A stretch of DNA of 8,739 nucleotides from Clostridia bacterium (GTDB taxonomy: Bacteria; Bacillota; Clostridia; Oscillospirales; Butyricicoccaceae): positions 1-8,739 of the forward strand of contig JAFYNW010000024.1 of NCBI GenBank assembly GCA_017547995.1, read 5' to 3'. How positions within the stretch are numbered: position 1 is the first letter of the stretch; each line of letters opens with the position of its first letter. A model generated the notes under the pieces. It saw nothing but the letters and a program-made list of their open reading frames with translations, was not told the DNA's origin and did no database searches. A program made the position numbers and the translations under genes. Below are positions 1 through 6,109 of the stretch, one piece after another.

Positions 1-63
1 AGAGCCTTCCTTTTGAGGGGAAGGGGGACCGCTTGCGGTGGATGAGGTGTAGCCCGAAGGGCG
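1..63 (+). repeat. Clostridial-type intergenic repeat with three small stem-loops
   Basis: This non-coding stretch carries three consecutive inverted repeats. CCTTCC (5-10) pairs with GGAAGG (19-24), ACCGC (28-32) with GCGGT (35-39), and GCCC (52-55) with GGGC (59-62) across a GAA loop. The order, a CCTTCC...GGAAGG hairpin, then a short GC-rich hairpin, then GGATGAGGTG, matches from memory a dispersed intergenic repeat seen many times in gut Clostridia genomes; only one copy is visible here. The repeat core probably ends near 50. The left boundary may lie outside the window. It sits immediately before the ribosome binding site of the gene at 89, so it may be part of that gene's leader. Confidence 0.55.
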
Positions 64-88
64 TCTATCAAATAAAAGGAGTCCCACA

Positions 89-601
89 ATGACAACTTAT
101 GAAAAATATAAATTGGCAGGCATAAATCTCGCCCACGTGGGATTTGAGGAAAGAGGGGAGCATATTCCGTATTTCTGCACACCGCAGGGTGCGAAAATCC
201 TCGGCTGTCCCGGTGTGGACGGCATACATTTCTGCTTTGTCGATGGCTTTGGCGAAAATGTTTTTGCAATAAGCCCTATGAATTGCCCGGGCGAATACGT
301 CCATATCGTAGCCGAATGCTTCGGTGACTTTCTCGCCCTGCTTGTATCCTGCCGTGATACGGCCGCCATCGAGCAGGCGTGGCAATGGAGCAAGAGCAGC
401 TTTGAAATGTTCATTGCAGAATATCCGCCGACAGACGAAGCAAAATCCGCCTTTGCCCAGCTCGAACAAAAGCTCGGCATCACTCCAATGGCAGAGCCTT
501 ATGATTATATGATGGCTCTGCAGAAGTCCTTTGATTATTCAAAATTGAAGTTTACCGAAGAATACTACGACTTAACAGGCGAACCCCAACCCGAAGAATA
601 A
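89..601 (+). CDS. Conserved hypothetical protein, 170 aa
   Basis: Unrecognised soluble protein with no signal peptide or membrane segment. The start is supported by AAAAGGAG at 74-81, seven bases before the ATG. An N-terminal part (1-45) holds Cys30 and Cys40. A central hydrophobic block (46-90) contains IHFCFVDGFGENVFAISPMN at 46-65 and YVHIVAECFGDFLALL at 70-85. A helical, charged C-terminal part follows (91-160), with KLGITPM and an aromatic FDYSKLKFTEEYYD stretch near 148-161. Similar hypothetical proteins occur in gut Firmicutes as far as I recall. The phrases 'F.DGFGE.VFAISP' and '..FGDFLALL' resemble the SMI1/KNR4 (SUKH) superfamily found in immunity and accessory proteins, but that is a weak guess. 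The next gene begins 12 bases after the stop, so the two are probably cotranscribed. Confidence 0.8.
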   Translation: MTTYEKYKLAGINLAHVGFEERGEHIPYFCTPQGAKILGCPGVDGIHFCFVDGFGENVFAISPMNCPGEYVHIVAECFGDFLALLVSCRDTAAIEQAWQWSKSSFEMFIAEYPPTDEAKSAFAQLEQKLGITPMAEPYDYMMALQKSFDYSKLKFTEEYYDLTGEPQPEE

Positions 602-613
602 GGGAGGTGCGGT

Positions 614-1606
614 ATGAAAAAGATAAAATGGTGGGAAGTCCTTCTTTTTGCCATCGTTGTACTTTTTGTGATAATAATCATAAATGACAGGCAAGATGTG
701 ACGAAAAATCCTGACATTCCTAAAATTATCGAGCCGGAGGATATGTATGATGGATACCCGACGCTATTCAAAGATGGAAATTATGCAAGGTTGGATGATA
801 AAGCAACTCTCACAATGAAAACTGAAATTACCGATGAGCTTGAAATAAGAGGATATTACTCGCTTTTCAAGCTGTATGCGGCTTTTGCCGGTGCTGTATA
901 TCCTGAAGATACTTATAATGAATCCGGGTATTGTAAGGGCAAGGTATGGGCTTTATCTTACGGGCATAGCGCACCTGAAGAAGTTCCTGATATAACTTTT
1001 GCTTTGGGTACGGATAAAATCGGTATCACAAGTGGTCATGTAAGTGAAAATATGACTCTTGTCGGTAAAGAAGCCCTCGTATTTCACGTAAGCTCGGACA
1101 ATGAAATGGATAATATAACCACAGAGCAGATAAAAAAGATTTACAGCGGTGAAATCGAAAAATGGGAAGAAATGGGAATTGATGGCGAATACATAGTCGC
1201 GTATCAGCGCGATGGAAACACCCAGACGATAATCAAGCATTTTATCGACGATATATCATTTACAACAGCGCCGCAGGAGAAATACGATTATCATGGTCGA
1301 AGCAGAGTAAAAATTGCCGATTATAGAAATCACAAGGGCGGTATAGGCTATTCTCTGCGATATATGACTCATGATCTGGTAAACAGTGGAGAGACTAAAC
1401 TGCTTGCTGTCGACGGAGTACTTCCGACAGATGAAAATATCCGCAACGGCACATATCCGTTTGTGCTTGAAATCTATGCCGCTACCCGCGACAGAGGAAG
1501 ATATCCTGCTGCAACTTATGAAGCGATAATGGAGTTTATCGAATGGATGACGGGTGAACAAGGACAGGAGCTTGTGACAAAGACAGGATACGTAAGCCTT
1601 TATTAA
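614..1606 (+). CDS. Orphan membrane-anchored PstS-like substrate-binding protein
   Basis: 330-residue extracytoplasmic protein of the PstS/PBP-like family. GGGAGGTG at 602-609 supports the start. Residues 1-25 are a positively charged tip plus a long hydrophobic segment (LLFAIVVLFVIIII). No lipobox cysteine follows, so it is probably a signal-anchor protein rather than a lipoprotein. The rest reads as two periplasmic-binding lobes: IRGYYSLFKLYAAF (78-91), the family phrase ALVFHVSSDN (154-163), TEQIKKIYSGEIEKWEEMG (170-188), the ligand-loop region YQRDGNTQTIIKHF (197-210), then KGGIGYSLRY (241-250), LLAVDGVLPTDENIRNGTYP (263-282) and EFIEWMTGEQGQELVTKTGY (307-326). Family members bind phosphate or similar anions for an ABC importer, but no pstC, pstA, pstB or phoU gene is next to it. 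The ligand loop is shorter than the usual SGS-containing version, so phosphate binding is uncertain. A terminator follows the stop. Confidence 0.85.
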   Translation: MKKIKWWEVLLFAIVVLFVIIIINDRQDVTKNPDIPKIIEPEDMYDGYPTLFKDGNYARLDDKATLTMKTEITDELEIRGYYSLFKLYAAFAGAVYPEDTYNESGYCKGKVWALSYGHSAPEEVPDITFALGTDKIGITSGHVSENMTLVGKEALVFHVSSDNEMDNITTEQIKKIYSGEIEKWEEMGIDGEYIVAYQRDGNTQTIIKHFIDDISFTTAPQEKYDYHGRSRVKIADYRNHKGGIGYSLRYMTHDLVNSGETKLLAVDGVLPTDENIRNGTYPFVLEIYAATRDRGRYPAATYEAIMEFIEWMTGEQGQELVTKTGYVSLY

Positions 1607-1610
1607 AACC

Positions 1611-1638
1611 AAAAAGCCACTCGGTTGAGTGGCTTTTT
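1611..1638. terminator. Bidirectional intrinsic terminator
   Basis: Perfect inverted repeat: AAAAAGCCACTC (1611-1622), a GGTT loop, and GAGTGGCTTTTT (1627-1638). The stem is followed by a T-run on both strands, so it can end the plus-strand operon 89-1606 and the minus-strand redoxin gene. The redoxin stop codon (1639-1641) directly abuts the stem. Confidence 0.9.
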
Positions 1639-2181
1639 CTATTTCATCAATTCTGCAATTTTTTCTGCATCAGGGACGTCGCCTGCGGCTTTGCCGTAGT
1701 GGGCATAGGTCACGTTCATATCGCGGTCGACGATAAACAAGGCAGGAAGCTGAGTTTCCATGCCCTCGTAATCCCCGTGCTTTATGCCCTTGAAGGTGGC
1801 TTTTGCAACCTTCGTGACGGTGTTCATATCCATCATTTTCAGCATATTGGCCGCCGCACCGATTTCAAATTCCTTGTAAAGCGCCATATCAGGGTCGCAG
1901 ATTATATCGAAAGGCAGAGGGGAATCCTTGAGAATATTTGCCAGTTTTTCCCTGCTTGACTGCAATACGACGAGAATCTGTCCGTCTGCATTTTCTATAA
2001 GATAATAGTTTTCCTTGAAATTATGAACGTCGTACTGACAAATTGGACAGCCGTAATATCTCAGGAAAACAATGGCTGTCTTATTACATTTTTTTACAGT
2101 ATCGGCTATGGAAATATCCGTCGCGTACGGTGTATTATAGGTAAAGGCTGAAAGCTTTACTCCTGCAGTAATCTTCGGCAT
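1639..2181 (-). CDS. Peroxiredoxin-like redoxin (AhpC/TSA family, CPIC motif)
   Basis: 180-residue cytoplasmic thioredoxin-fold protein. The start is supported by AAGGAGGG (minus strand, 2186-2193) just before the ATG. After an N-terminal strand region, IVFLRYYGCPICQYD (37-51) supplies Cys45 and Cys48 at the head of the first long helix, as in peroxiredoxin-like (AhpC-TSA_2/PRXL2) proteins. PLPFDIICDPDMALYKEFEIG (88-108) is the usual second half of this family. Residues 110-140 are an insertion rich in Met and Lys, also common there. QLPALFIVDRD (144-154) contains the cis-proline (Pro146) and the final core strand. It probably reduces peroxides or disulfides using the Cys45/Cys48 pair; the electron donor is not visible. 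It lies 74 bases downstream of the MalY-like gene on the same strand. No clear promoter was found in that gap, so read-through is possible. The exact substrate is unknown. Confidence 0.85.
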   Translation of the reverse strand: MPKITAGVKLSAFTYNTPYATDISIADTVKKCNKTAIVFLRYYGCPICQYDVHNFKENYYLIENADGQILVVLQSSREKLANILKDSPLPFDIICDPDMALYKEFEIGAAANMLKMMDMNTVTKVAKATFKGIKHGDYEGMETQLPALFIVDRDMNVTYAHYGKAAGDVPDAEKIAELMK

Positions 2182-2211
2182 AGAACCCTCCTTCTGTCAA
2201 ATGGAAATATC

Positions 2212-2243
2212 AAAAGAGCCTCCCATAGTGAGAGGCCCTTTTT
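2212..2243 (-). terminator. Imperfect intrinsic terminator after the MalY-like gene
   Basis: On the minus strand AAAAAGGGCCTCTC pairs with GGGAGGCTCTTTT around the loop ACTAT. The 5'-side GGGCCTC and 3'-side GAGGCTC differ by one mismatch. The structure ends in UUUU and sits 12 bases after the stop of the gene at 2256. It may work only partly, letting some transcription reach the redoxin gene. Confidence 0.75.
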
Positions 2244-2255
2244 ATTATGCATAAA

Positions 2256-3476
2256 CTATGCGTTGAAAATCTTGTTGAGTCTTTCCATAGCTTCCTGAAC
2301 CTTGGAGAATGGAAGAGCAAAGTTAAGACGGATGCCGTATGGGAGACCGAATGCACGGCCGTCCTGCCAGAGAACGCCGGCCTTGATGCCTGCTTCCTGA
2401 AGCTGAGCAATTGTCATATTGTGTTCCTTACACCATTCTTCACAGTCGAGGAAGAGCATATATGTACCCTGAGGCATTGTAACTTCAACACCCTTGAAGT
2501 TAGCCTTGATGTAGTCGTAGCCGTAACGTACGTTCTGTGTGAGAACCTGGCAGAGTTCGTCAACCCACTGATGTCCTTCAGGCTTGTAAGCGCCGATGAG
2601 AGCGTGCATGGAAAGAACGTTCATGGAGTTGTAGTGGGAGAGGGAGGATTCCTTAGCGATTCTGTCGCGGAGCCAGGAATTATAAATGATGTGGTAAGCG
2701 CCGATAAGACCAGCAAGGTTGAATGTCTTGGATGGAGCATACATAGCAACAGTACGCTGTCTTGCGTCTTCGGAAACAGACTGAGTTGGGATGTGCTTGT
2801 GGCCATCGAGAAGAATATCAGACCAGATTTCATCGGAAACAACGTAAACGTCGTGCTTCTTCATGAGTTCCATGAACTTTTCGATTTCCCAGCGTTCCCA
2901 GACACGGCCGCAAGGGTTGTATGGAGAACAGAAGATAGCAGCGTGAATCTTATTCTTGATAATCTTAGCTTCCATATCTTCGAAGTCCATGCGCCAGATG
3001 CCGTTTTCGTCCTTCTGGAGTGGGGAATGAACCATATGGTAGCCGTTGTTGTTAAGGCTGCCTGTGAAGCCAACGTATGTTGGAGCGTGAACAAGAACGT
3101 TGTCGCCCTTGGAGCAGATAACTGCGAGAGCAGAGAGAACACCGCCGAGAACGCCGTTTTCATAGCCGATGTGTTCAGGGAGAAGACCTGTTACGCCGTT
3201 GCGTGTTTCATGCCACTTGATGATGGAATCAAAATATTCTGCTCTTGGCTTGAAGTAGCCGTATGTAGGATGATTTACACGGTCGATGATTGCTTCAGGA
3301 ATTGTTGGACAAGCTGGGAAGTTCATATCAGCAACCCACATAGGGATAACGTCGATATCCTTTGGAATTTCAATGCCGCCGAATGCGAAAGAAGCCATAT
3401 CAGGGTAGTTAGCTACGTCAACAGCGATAGCGTCCTTACCGCGACGGTCGATGATGGAAGTAAAATCAAATTTCAT
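2256..3476 (-). CDS. MalY/PatB-type PLP-dependent C-S lyase/aminotransferase
   Basis: 406-residue fold-type I PLP enzyme of the MalY/PatB cystathionine beta-lyase group, close to the family length of about 390. These enzymes cleave the C-S bond of cystathionine or cysteine conjugates, giving a thiol, pyruvate and ammonia; some act as aminotransferases. The N-terminus FDFTSIIDRRG (3-13) and IPMWVADMNFP (44-54) are family signatures. YGYFKPRAEYFDSIIKWHETRNG (72-94), PTYVGFTG (132-139), SPYNPCGRVW (184-193, Asn187 next to the PLP ring), VVSDEIWSDI (212-221, Asp215 to the pyridine nitrogen) and APSKTFNLAGL (247-257, Lys250 as the Schiff-base lysine) follow in order. GIRLNFALP (381-389) carries Arg383, which binds the substrate carboxylate. 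It has its own promoter and starts after an AGAAAGGA site. Codon choice is strongly biased, which suggests good expression. Whether it is a true cystathionine beta-lyase cannot be told from sequence alone. Confidence 0.92.
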   Translation of the reverse strand: MKFDFTSIIDRRGKDAIAVDVANYPDMASFAFGGIEIPKDIDVIPMWVADMNFPACPTIPEAIIDRVNHPTYGYFKPRAEYFDSIIKWHETRNGVTGLLPEHIGYENGVLGGVLSALAVICSKGDNVLVHAPTYVGFTGSLNNNGYHMVHSPLQKDENGIWRMDFEDMEAKIIKNKIHAAIFCSPYNPCGRVWERWEIEKFMELMKKHDVYVVSDEIWSDILLDGHKHIPTQSVSEDARQRTVAMYAPSKTFNLAGLIGAYHIIYNSWLRDRIAKESSLSHYNSMNVLSMHALIGAYKPEGHQWVDELCQVLTQNVRYGYDYIKANFKGVEVTMPQGTYMLFLDCEEWCKEHNMTIAQLQEAGIKAGVLWQDGRAFGLPYGIRLNFALPFSKVQEAMERLNKIFNA

Positions 3477-3516
3477 ATTTGCAAATTCCTTTCTGAATTA
3501 AATTATCACTATATTC

Positions 3517-3544
3517 ATTATAACATAACGGAAAATTATTGCAA
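3517..3544 (-). promoter_or_regulatory. Promoter of the MalY-like gene
   Basis: On the minus strand TTGCAA (3544-3539) and TATAAT (3522-3517) are separated by 16 bases, a sound sigma-A pattern. Transcription would start near 3510, giving a leader of about 34 bases with no room for a SAM or T-box riboswitch. The -35 lies within the 8-bp palindrome ATTGCAAT (3538-3545). Confidence 0.8.
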
Positions 3545-3568
3545 TTCCCAAAAAAAGAACGGGATTTT

Positions 3569-3610
3569 TGTATATAGACTATATGAAATATGCTATATAG
3601 ATTATATACA
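3569..3610. promoter_or_regulatory. 42-bp imperfect dyad, candidate operator in the divergent region
   Basis: The arm 3569-3584 (TGTATATAGACTATAT) is complementary to 3595-3610 at 14 of 16 positions, with 10 bases between the arms. Each arm is also nearly palindromic itself: ATATAG-A-CTATAT at 3572-3584 and TATATA-GAT-TATATA at 3594-3608. The near-identical unit TATATAGAYTATAT therefore recurs 23 bases apart, about two helical turns. Neither end has a T-run, so it is not an intrinsic terminator. It lies upstream of both the minus promoter (-35 at 3544) and the plus promoter (-10 at 3652). This fits a binding site for a dimeric regulator controlling one or both; no regulator gene is in the window. 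Confidence 0.5.
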
Positions 3611-3648
3611 GTCCGATTGAAATACCACTTTAATTTGTGATGATTTTA

Positions 3649-3657
3649 TGATATAAT
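3649..3657 (+). promoter_or_regulatory. Extended -10 promoter of the tag operon
   Basis: TGATATAAT is a perfect extended -10 (TGnTATAAT). Only a weak TTTAAT (3629-3634) lies at -35 distance. The start site would fall near 3664, about 14 bases before the ATG, so the leader is almost only the AAGGAG ribosome site at 3665-3670. Confidence 0.65.
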
Positions 3658-3677
3658 ATGTAAAAAGGAGTGATTAT

Positions 3678-4229
3678 ATGAAAAGATGCAGATGGGCGGA
3701 AAACGTCGAGCCTGTTTATCAGGCATATCACGATGAAAAATGGGGTGTGCCTTGTCACGATGACAGGGAGTTGTTTGCCATGCTGATTCTGGAGTCATTC
3801 CATTGTGGACTTTCCTGGCTGATTATTCTCAAAAAGCGGGAAAATTTCGAAGCGGCATTCGATAATTTCGATGCTGAGAAAATGGTAAATTATGGAAATG
3901 AAAAGATAGAGCAGCTGATGGCTGACAAGGGAATTGTCCGCAACAGACGCAAGATTGAGGCGGCTGTGGGAAGTGCGAAGGCATACCTTGACGCAGTTAA
4001 GGAATTCGGCAGCTTCGATAAATATATATGGCACTTCACGGAGGGAAAAACTGTAAAAAATACCGACGATGCCTTCCGCGACAGAAGTGAGCTTTCAGAC
4101 AGGGTTGCGAAGGATATGAAGAAGCGTGGCTTCGGATTTATGGGCACGGTGACTGTGTATTCATACCTGCAAGCCGTCGGCGTAATCAACGACCACGAAA
4201 CAACCTGTTACAGATATAATGAGGTGTAA
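3678..4229 (+). CDS. tag: DNA-3-methyladenine glycosylase I (Tag)
   Basis: 183-residue base-excision repair enzyme that removes 3-methyladenine from alkylated DNA; length agrees with E. coli Tag (187). The N-terminal CRWAENVEPVYQAYHDEKWGVP (4-25) aligns with the family start. The zinc snap is complete: Cys4, His18, His173 and Cys177. LESFHCGLSW (38-47) carries the base-recognition Glu39 and Trp47, and Tyr14/Tyr17 match the pocket tyrosines. LKKRENFEAAFDNFD (51-65), GIVRNRRKIEAAVGSAKAYL (85-104) and KKRGFGFMGTVTVYSYLQAVGVINDH (148-173) are further family landmarks. AAAAAGGAG precedes the start. It is the first gene of the plus-strand run, with ybaK beginning 23 bases after its stop. All expected key residues are present, so it is probably active. 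Confidence 0.97.
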   Translation: MKRCRWAENVEPVYQAYHDEKWGVPCHDDRELFAMLILESFHCGLSWLIILKKRENFEAAFDNFDAEKMVNYGNEKIEQLMADKGIVRNRRKIEAAVGSAKAYLDAVKEFGSFDKYIWHFTEGKTVKNTDDAFRDRSELSDRVAKDMKKRGFGFMGTVTVYSYLQAVGVINDHETTCYRYNEV

Positions 4230-4252
4230 AAATAACAAAAGGAGCACAGATT

Positions 4253-4720
4253 ATGGACAAGACAACCGTCATGAAAATGCTTGATAAAAAGGGTGTAAAG
4301 TATAATGCCTATACATACGGAAACGGCGAAGCAATGAGCGGAGTTGACGTTGCAAAGCTTCTTGGGCAGGATGAAAATCAGGTTTTCAAGACTTTGGTGA
4401 CCACATCAAAGAGCGGCAAAAACTACGTCTTTGTCATTCCGTCACCATGTGAGCTCGACCTGAAAAAGGCGGCAAAGGCTGTGGGAGAAAAGAACGTGGA
4501 AATGCTTAAATCCAAGGATTTGCTTCCGCTGACAGGTTACGTACACGGGGGATGCTCGCCAATCGGCATGAAGAAATTCTTTACAACAACGATTGATAAA
4601 TCGGCAGAAAACTTCGATTCAATCATTTTCTCGGCAGGCAAAATCGGCTATCAGGTCGAAATGTCCCTTGCCGATTTATCAAAAATGATTCGCTTTACAA
4701 CAGCAGAGGTAACTGCATAA
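4253..4720 (+). CDS. ybaK: Cys-tRNA(Pro) deacylase YbaK/EbsC
   Basis: 155-residue trans-editing enzyme, normal size for the family. It hydrolyses cysteine wrongly attached to tRNA(Pro) by prolyl-tRNA synthetase. The start follows AAAAGGAG. Residues 1-40 hold the substrate-side helix and strand (DKTTVMKMLDKKGVKYNAY). ENQVFKTLV (41-49) contains Lys46, matching the essential lysine of the characterised Haemophilus influenzae YbaK. YVFVIPSPCELDLKKAAKAVG (58-78), LPLTGYVHGGCSPIGMKK (91-108) and FSAGKIGYQVEMSLADL (126-142) are the remaining conserved blocks; the Gly-rich GGCSPIG loop is the family hallmark. The short gap after tag and the absence of a promoter between them suggest cotranscription. 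The link with tag looks like simple housekeeping clustering. Confidence 0.95.
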   Translation: MDKTTVMKMLDKKGVKYNAYTYGNGEAMSGVDVAKLLGQDENQVFKTLVTTSKSGKNYVFVIPSPCELDLKKAAKAVGEKNVEMLKSKDLLPLTGYVHGGCSPIGMKKFFTTTIDKSAENFDSIIFSAGKIGYQVEMSLADLSKMIRFTTAEVTA

Positions 4721-4747
4721 AAATGTAAAAATATAGGGGGTACTGAT

Positions 4748-5713
4748 ATGAGTTACAACAACGAAAAGCTTATCGAATTACGCGAGAAGATACAGCGCAA
4801 GTCACACCTTGAAAACGTGCTGAAGGAAATCCGTGAGCAGATAGCTCAGCTTGAGCCTGAGGTGAGAAAGCTGATGAGCCAGCGCTATGCCGAGCAGGCT
4901 GACGTTGACAAGCTTGAGGGCAACGGCATCAAGGCATTTTTTACGTCCCTGTCGGGCAAAAAGACCGAAAAGCTTGAAAAGGAGCGTCAGGAGGCTCACG
5001 AAGCAAGGGTGAAGCATGAATCTGCGGCATTTCAGCTTGAAACTCTGCGAAATGACCTGAAAAAGTACATAGACGAGTATAACGAGGTCAGATACGTTGA
5101 GCCTGAATACGAAAAGGCTGTAAATGAAAAGGCAGAGTATATAAAACAAACCGGGGCTCCGGTATCAAAGCAGATAGCCGACTTTGATAAGCAGATTGAC
5201 GAAATTATTGGAAAGAACAATTCTATTCGTGAAGAAAGAAGTGGTGTAAGCAATGCTGACAGCAGGGGAAGAAGAATTGTTTCCTTACTCAACGAAGCTG
5301 AAAGAATGGCGAAAATTGATGCTACAGGAATCGGTGGTGGTATAACAAGCTACGGCGAAATGAAGTTTGAGCACGAAAAACGTGAGAAACTTCGTGAGGC
5401 AGAATACCAGATAAGTCAGCTTTCGGCCGAAGTGGACAGAATAAACTACAGACTTATGGAGTCGAATATTGATACGGATATTCTGAACAATATAGGTGTT
5501 TTGGCGAAAAATGCAGATATTTATCTTGATGATATATTTACAAATACATCGGTTGCAATGAAAATCGGTAAAACTATTGGTAAGATCGAGAGTGTTTGTG
5601 TGCAGCTGGGTGGAATTATAAACTTGTTGAATAATCGTATAAGCGAAAATGAAGCAAAGATGAATAAAATCAAAGCTCAGCGCGATGAAATCATTATCAA
5701 TGCCGAGGTGTAG
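4748..5713 (+). CDS. Coiled-coil protein of unknown function, 321 aa
   Basis: Mostly alpha-helical, highly charged and cytoplasmic, with no signal peptide or membrane segment. The ATG follows AGGGGG at 4735-4740. A first coiled coil spans about 5-57 (QIAQLEPEVRKLMSQRYAEQ). It is broken by a short Gly/Phe segment, GNGIKAFFTSLSGKK (58-72), then resumes through 73-165. SLLNEAERMAKIDATGIGGGITSYGEMK (179-206) is a distinct Gly-rich centre. After another helix (207-237) comes a C-terminal block, DTDILNNIGVLAKNADIYLDDIFTNTSVAMKIGKTIGKIESVCVQLGGIINLLNNRI (242-298). From memory, Firmicutes hypothetical proteins share the 'LEG...AFF...GKK.EKLEKER.EA' segment followed by a Gly-rich middle, so this seems a conserved but unnamed family. 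It follows ybaK by 27 bases and is followed at once by a small gene whose ATG comes one base after its stop, so the latter two are probably translationally coupled. A structural or scaffolding role is only a guess. Confidence 0.85.
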   Translation: MSYNNEKLIELREKIQRKSHLENVLKEIREQIAQLEPEVRKLMSQRYAEQADVDKLEGNGIKAFFTSLSGKKTEKLEKERQEAHEARVKHESAAFQLETLRNDLKKYIDEYNEVRYVEPEYEKAVNEKAEYIKQTGAPVSKQIADFDKQIDEIIGKNNSIREERSGVSNADSRGRRIVSLLNEAERMAKIDATGIGGGITSYGEMKFEHEKREKLREAEYQISQLSAEVDRINYRLMESNIDTDILNNIGVLAKNADIYLDDIFTNTSVAMKIGKTIGKIESVCVQLGGIINLLNNRISENEAKMNKIKAQRDEIIINAEV

Positions 5714-5714
5714 T

Positions 5715-6104
5715 ATGTCATTTCACGTATTTTCAAATCAGGATGAGCGGAGGGCATTCTGCGGCTCGGACGTTCTTGAAATGCAGGCTTGTCTGCTCCC
5801 AAAAGGAACAGATATAAGCAAAATCGTATCTGTCGACAGCATAAAGCATTGGAAAGACAATTCCCTTTACATCTGTGATGAAAACTGGTTTTGTCGGCAT
5901 TATTCAGCCATATTCAACGGCGGATTTTACAATAACGGACAGAACGGCATAGTCGACGTCTGCGGCATCAATTATTACCCGCCTGAAATGGTCGAAAGCA
6001 TAATTGAAAGTATAAAATCAGCCAAGCCTGACGGATACGAAACACTTCTCATCTGGCTCGGACAGAATAAAAACCACAACGGCATTTACATATTGGGAAT
6101 ATAA
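5715..6104 (+). CDS. Small hypothetical protein with five cysteines, 129 aa
   Basis: Unrecognised soluble protein. I choose ATG 5715, one base after the previous stop, rather than the in-frame ATG at 5685, because GAGGTG at 5705-5710 lies just ahead and the earlier start would overlap the coiled-coil gene by 29 bases. Cysteines are at 16, 26, 54, 60 and 83. The spacing C-x5-C in LYICDENWFCRHY (51-63) does not form a clear zinc motif. The middle is aromatic and Gly/Asn-rich (AIFNGGFYNNGQNGIVDVCGINYYPPEM, 65-92), followed by a helix (93-103) and a hydrophobic end (YETLLIWLG, 108-116). It is the last gene of the plus-strand run and is closed by a strong terminator. Tight coupling to the coiled-coil gene suggests the two products act together; there is no sequence evidence of the function. 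Confidence 0.75.
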   Translation: MSFHVFSNQDERRAFCGSDVLEMQACLLPKGTDISKIVSVDSIKHWKDNSLYICDENWFCRHYSAIFNGGFYNNGQNGIVDVCGINYYPPEMVESIIESIKSAKPDGYETLLIWLGQNKNHNGIYILGI

Positions 6105-6109
6105 AAAAT

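Noticed and set aside
89..601. Firm assignment to the SUKH (SMI1/KNR4) immunity superfamily, with a toxin-immunity system
   Set aside because: The resemblance rests on a few loose phrases, and no polymorphic toxin gene is adjacent. Kept only as a weak possibility.
2247..3620. A 457-codon open frame on the plus strand, antisense to the MalY-like gene and longer than it
   Set aside because: The minus-strand frame has complete PLP-enzyme motifs, a ribosome site and a promoter. The antisense product is unlike any protein family I know, rich in Cys, Val and Phe, and has no ribosome site. It is open because the real gene avoids codons whose reverse complements are stops (TTA, CTA, TCA).
3477..3677. 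A riboswitch or small RNA in the long divergent intergenic region
   Set aside because: Predicted leaders are only about 34 and 14 bases long. The one large inverted repeat lacks a T-run and lies upstream of both start sites, so an operator fits better.
5685..5714. An upstream in-frame ATG for the small gene ending at 6104
   Set aside because: It would overlap the end of the coiled-coil gene by 29 bases, while ATG 5715 has GAGGTG just ahead and starts one base after the preceding stop.
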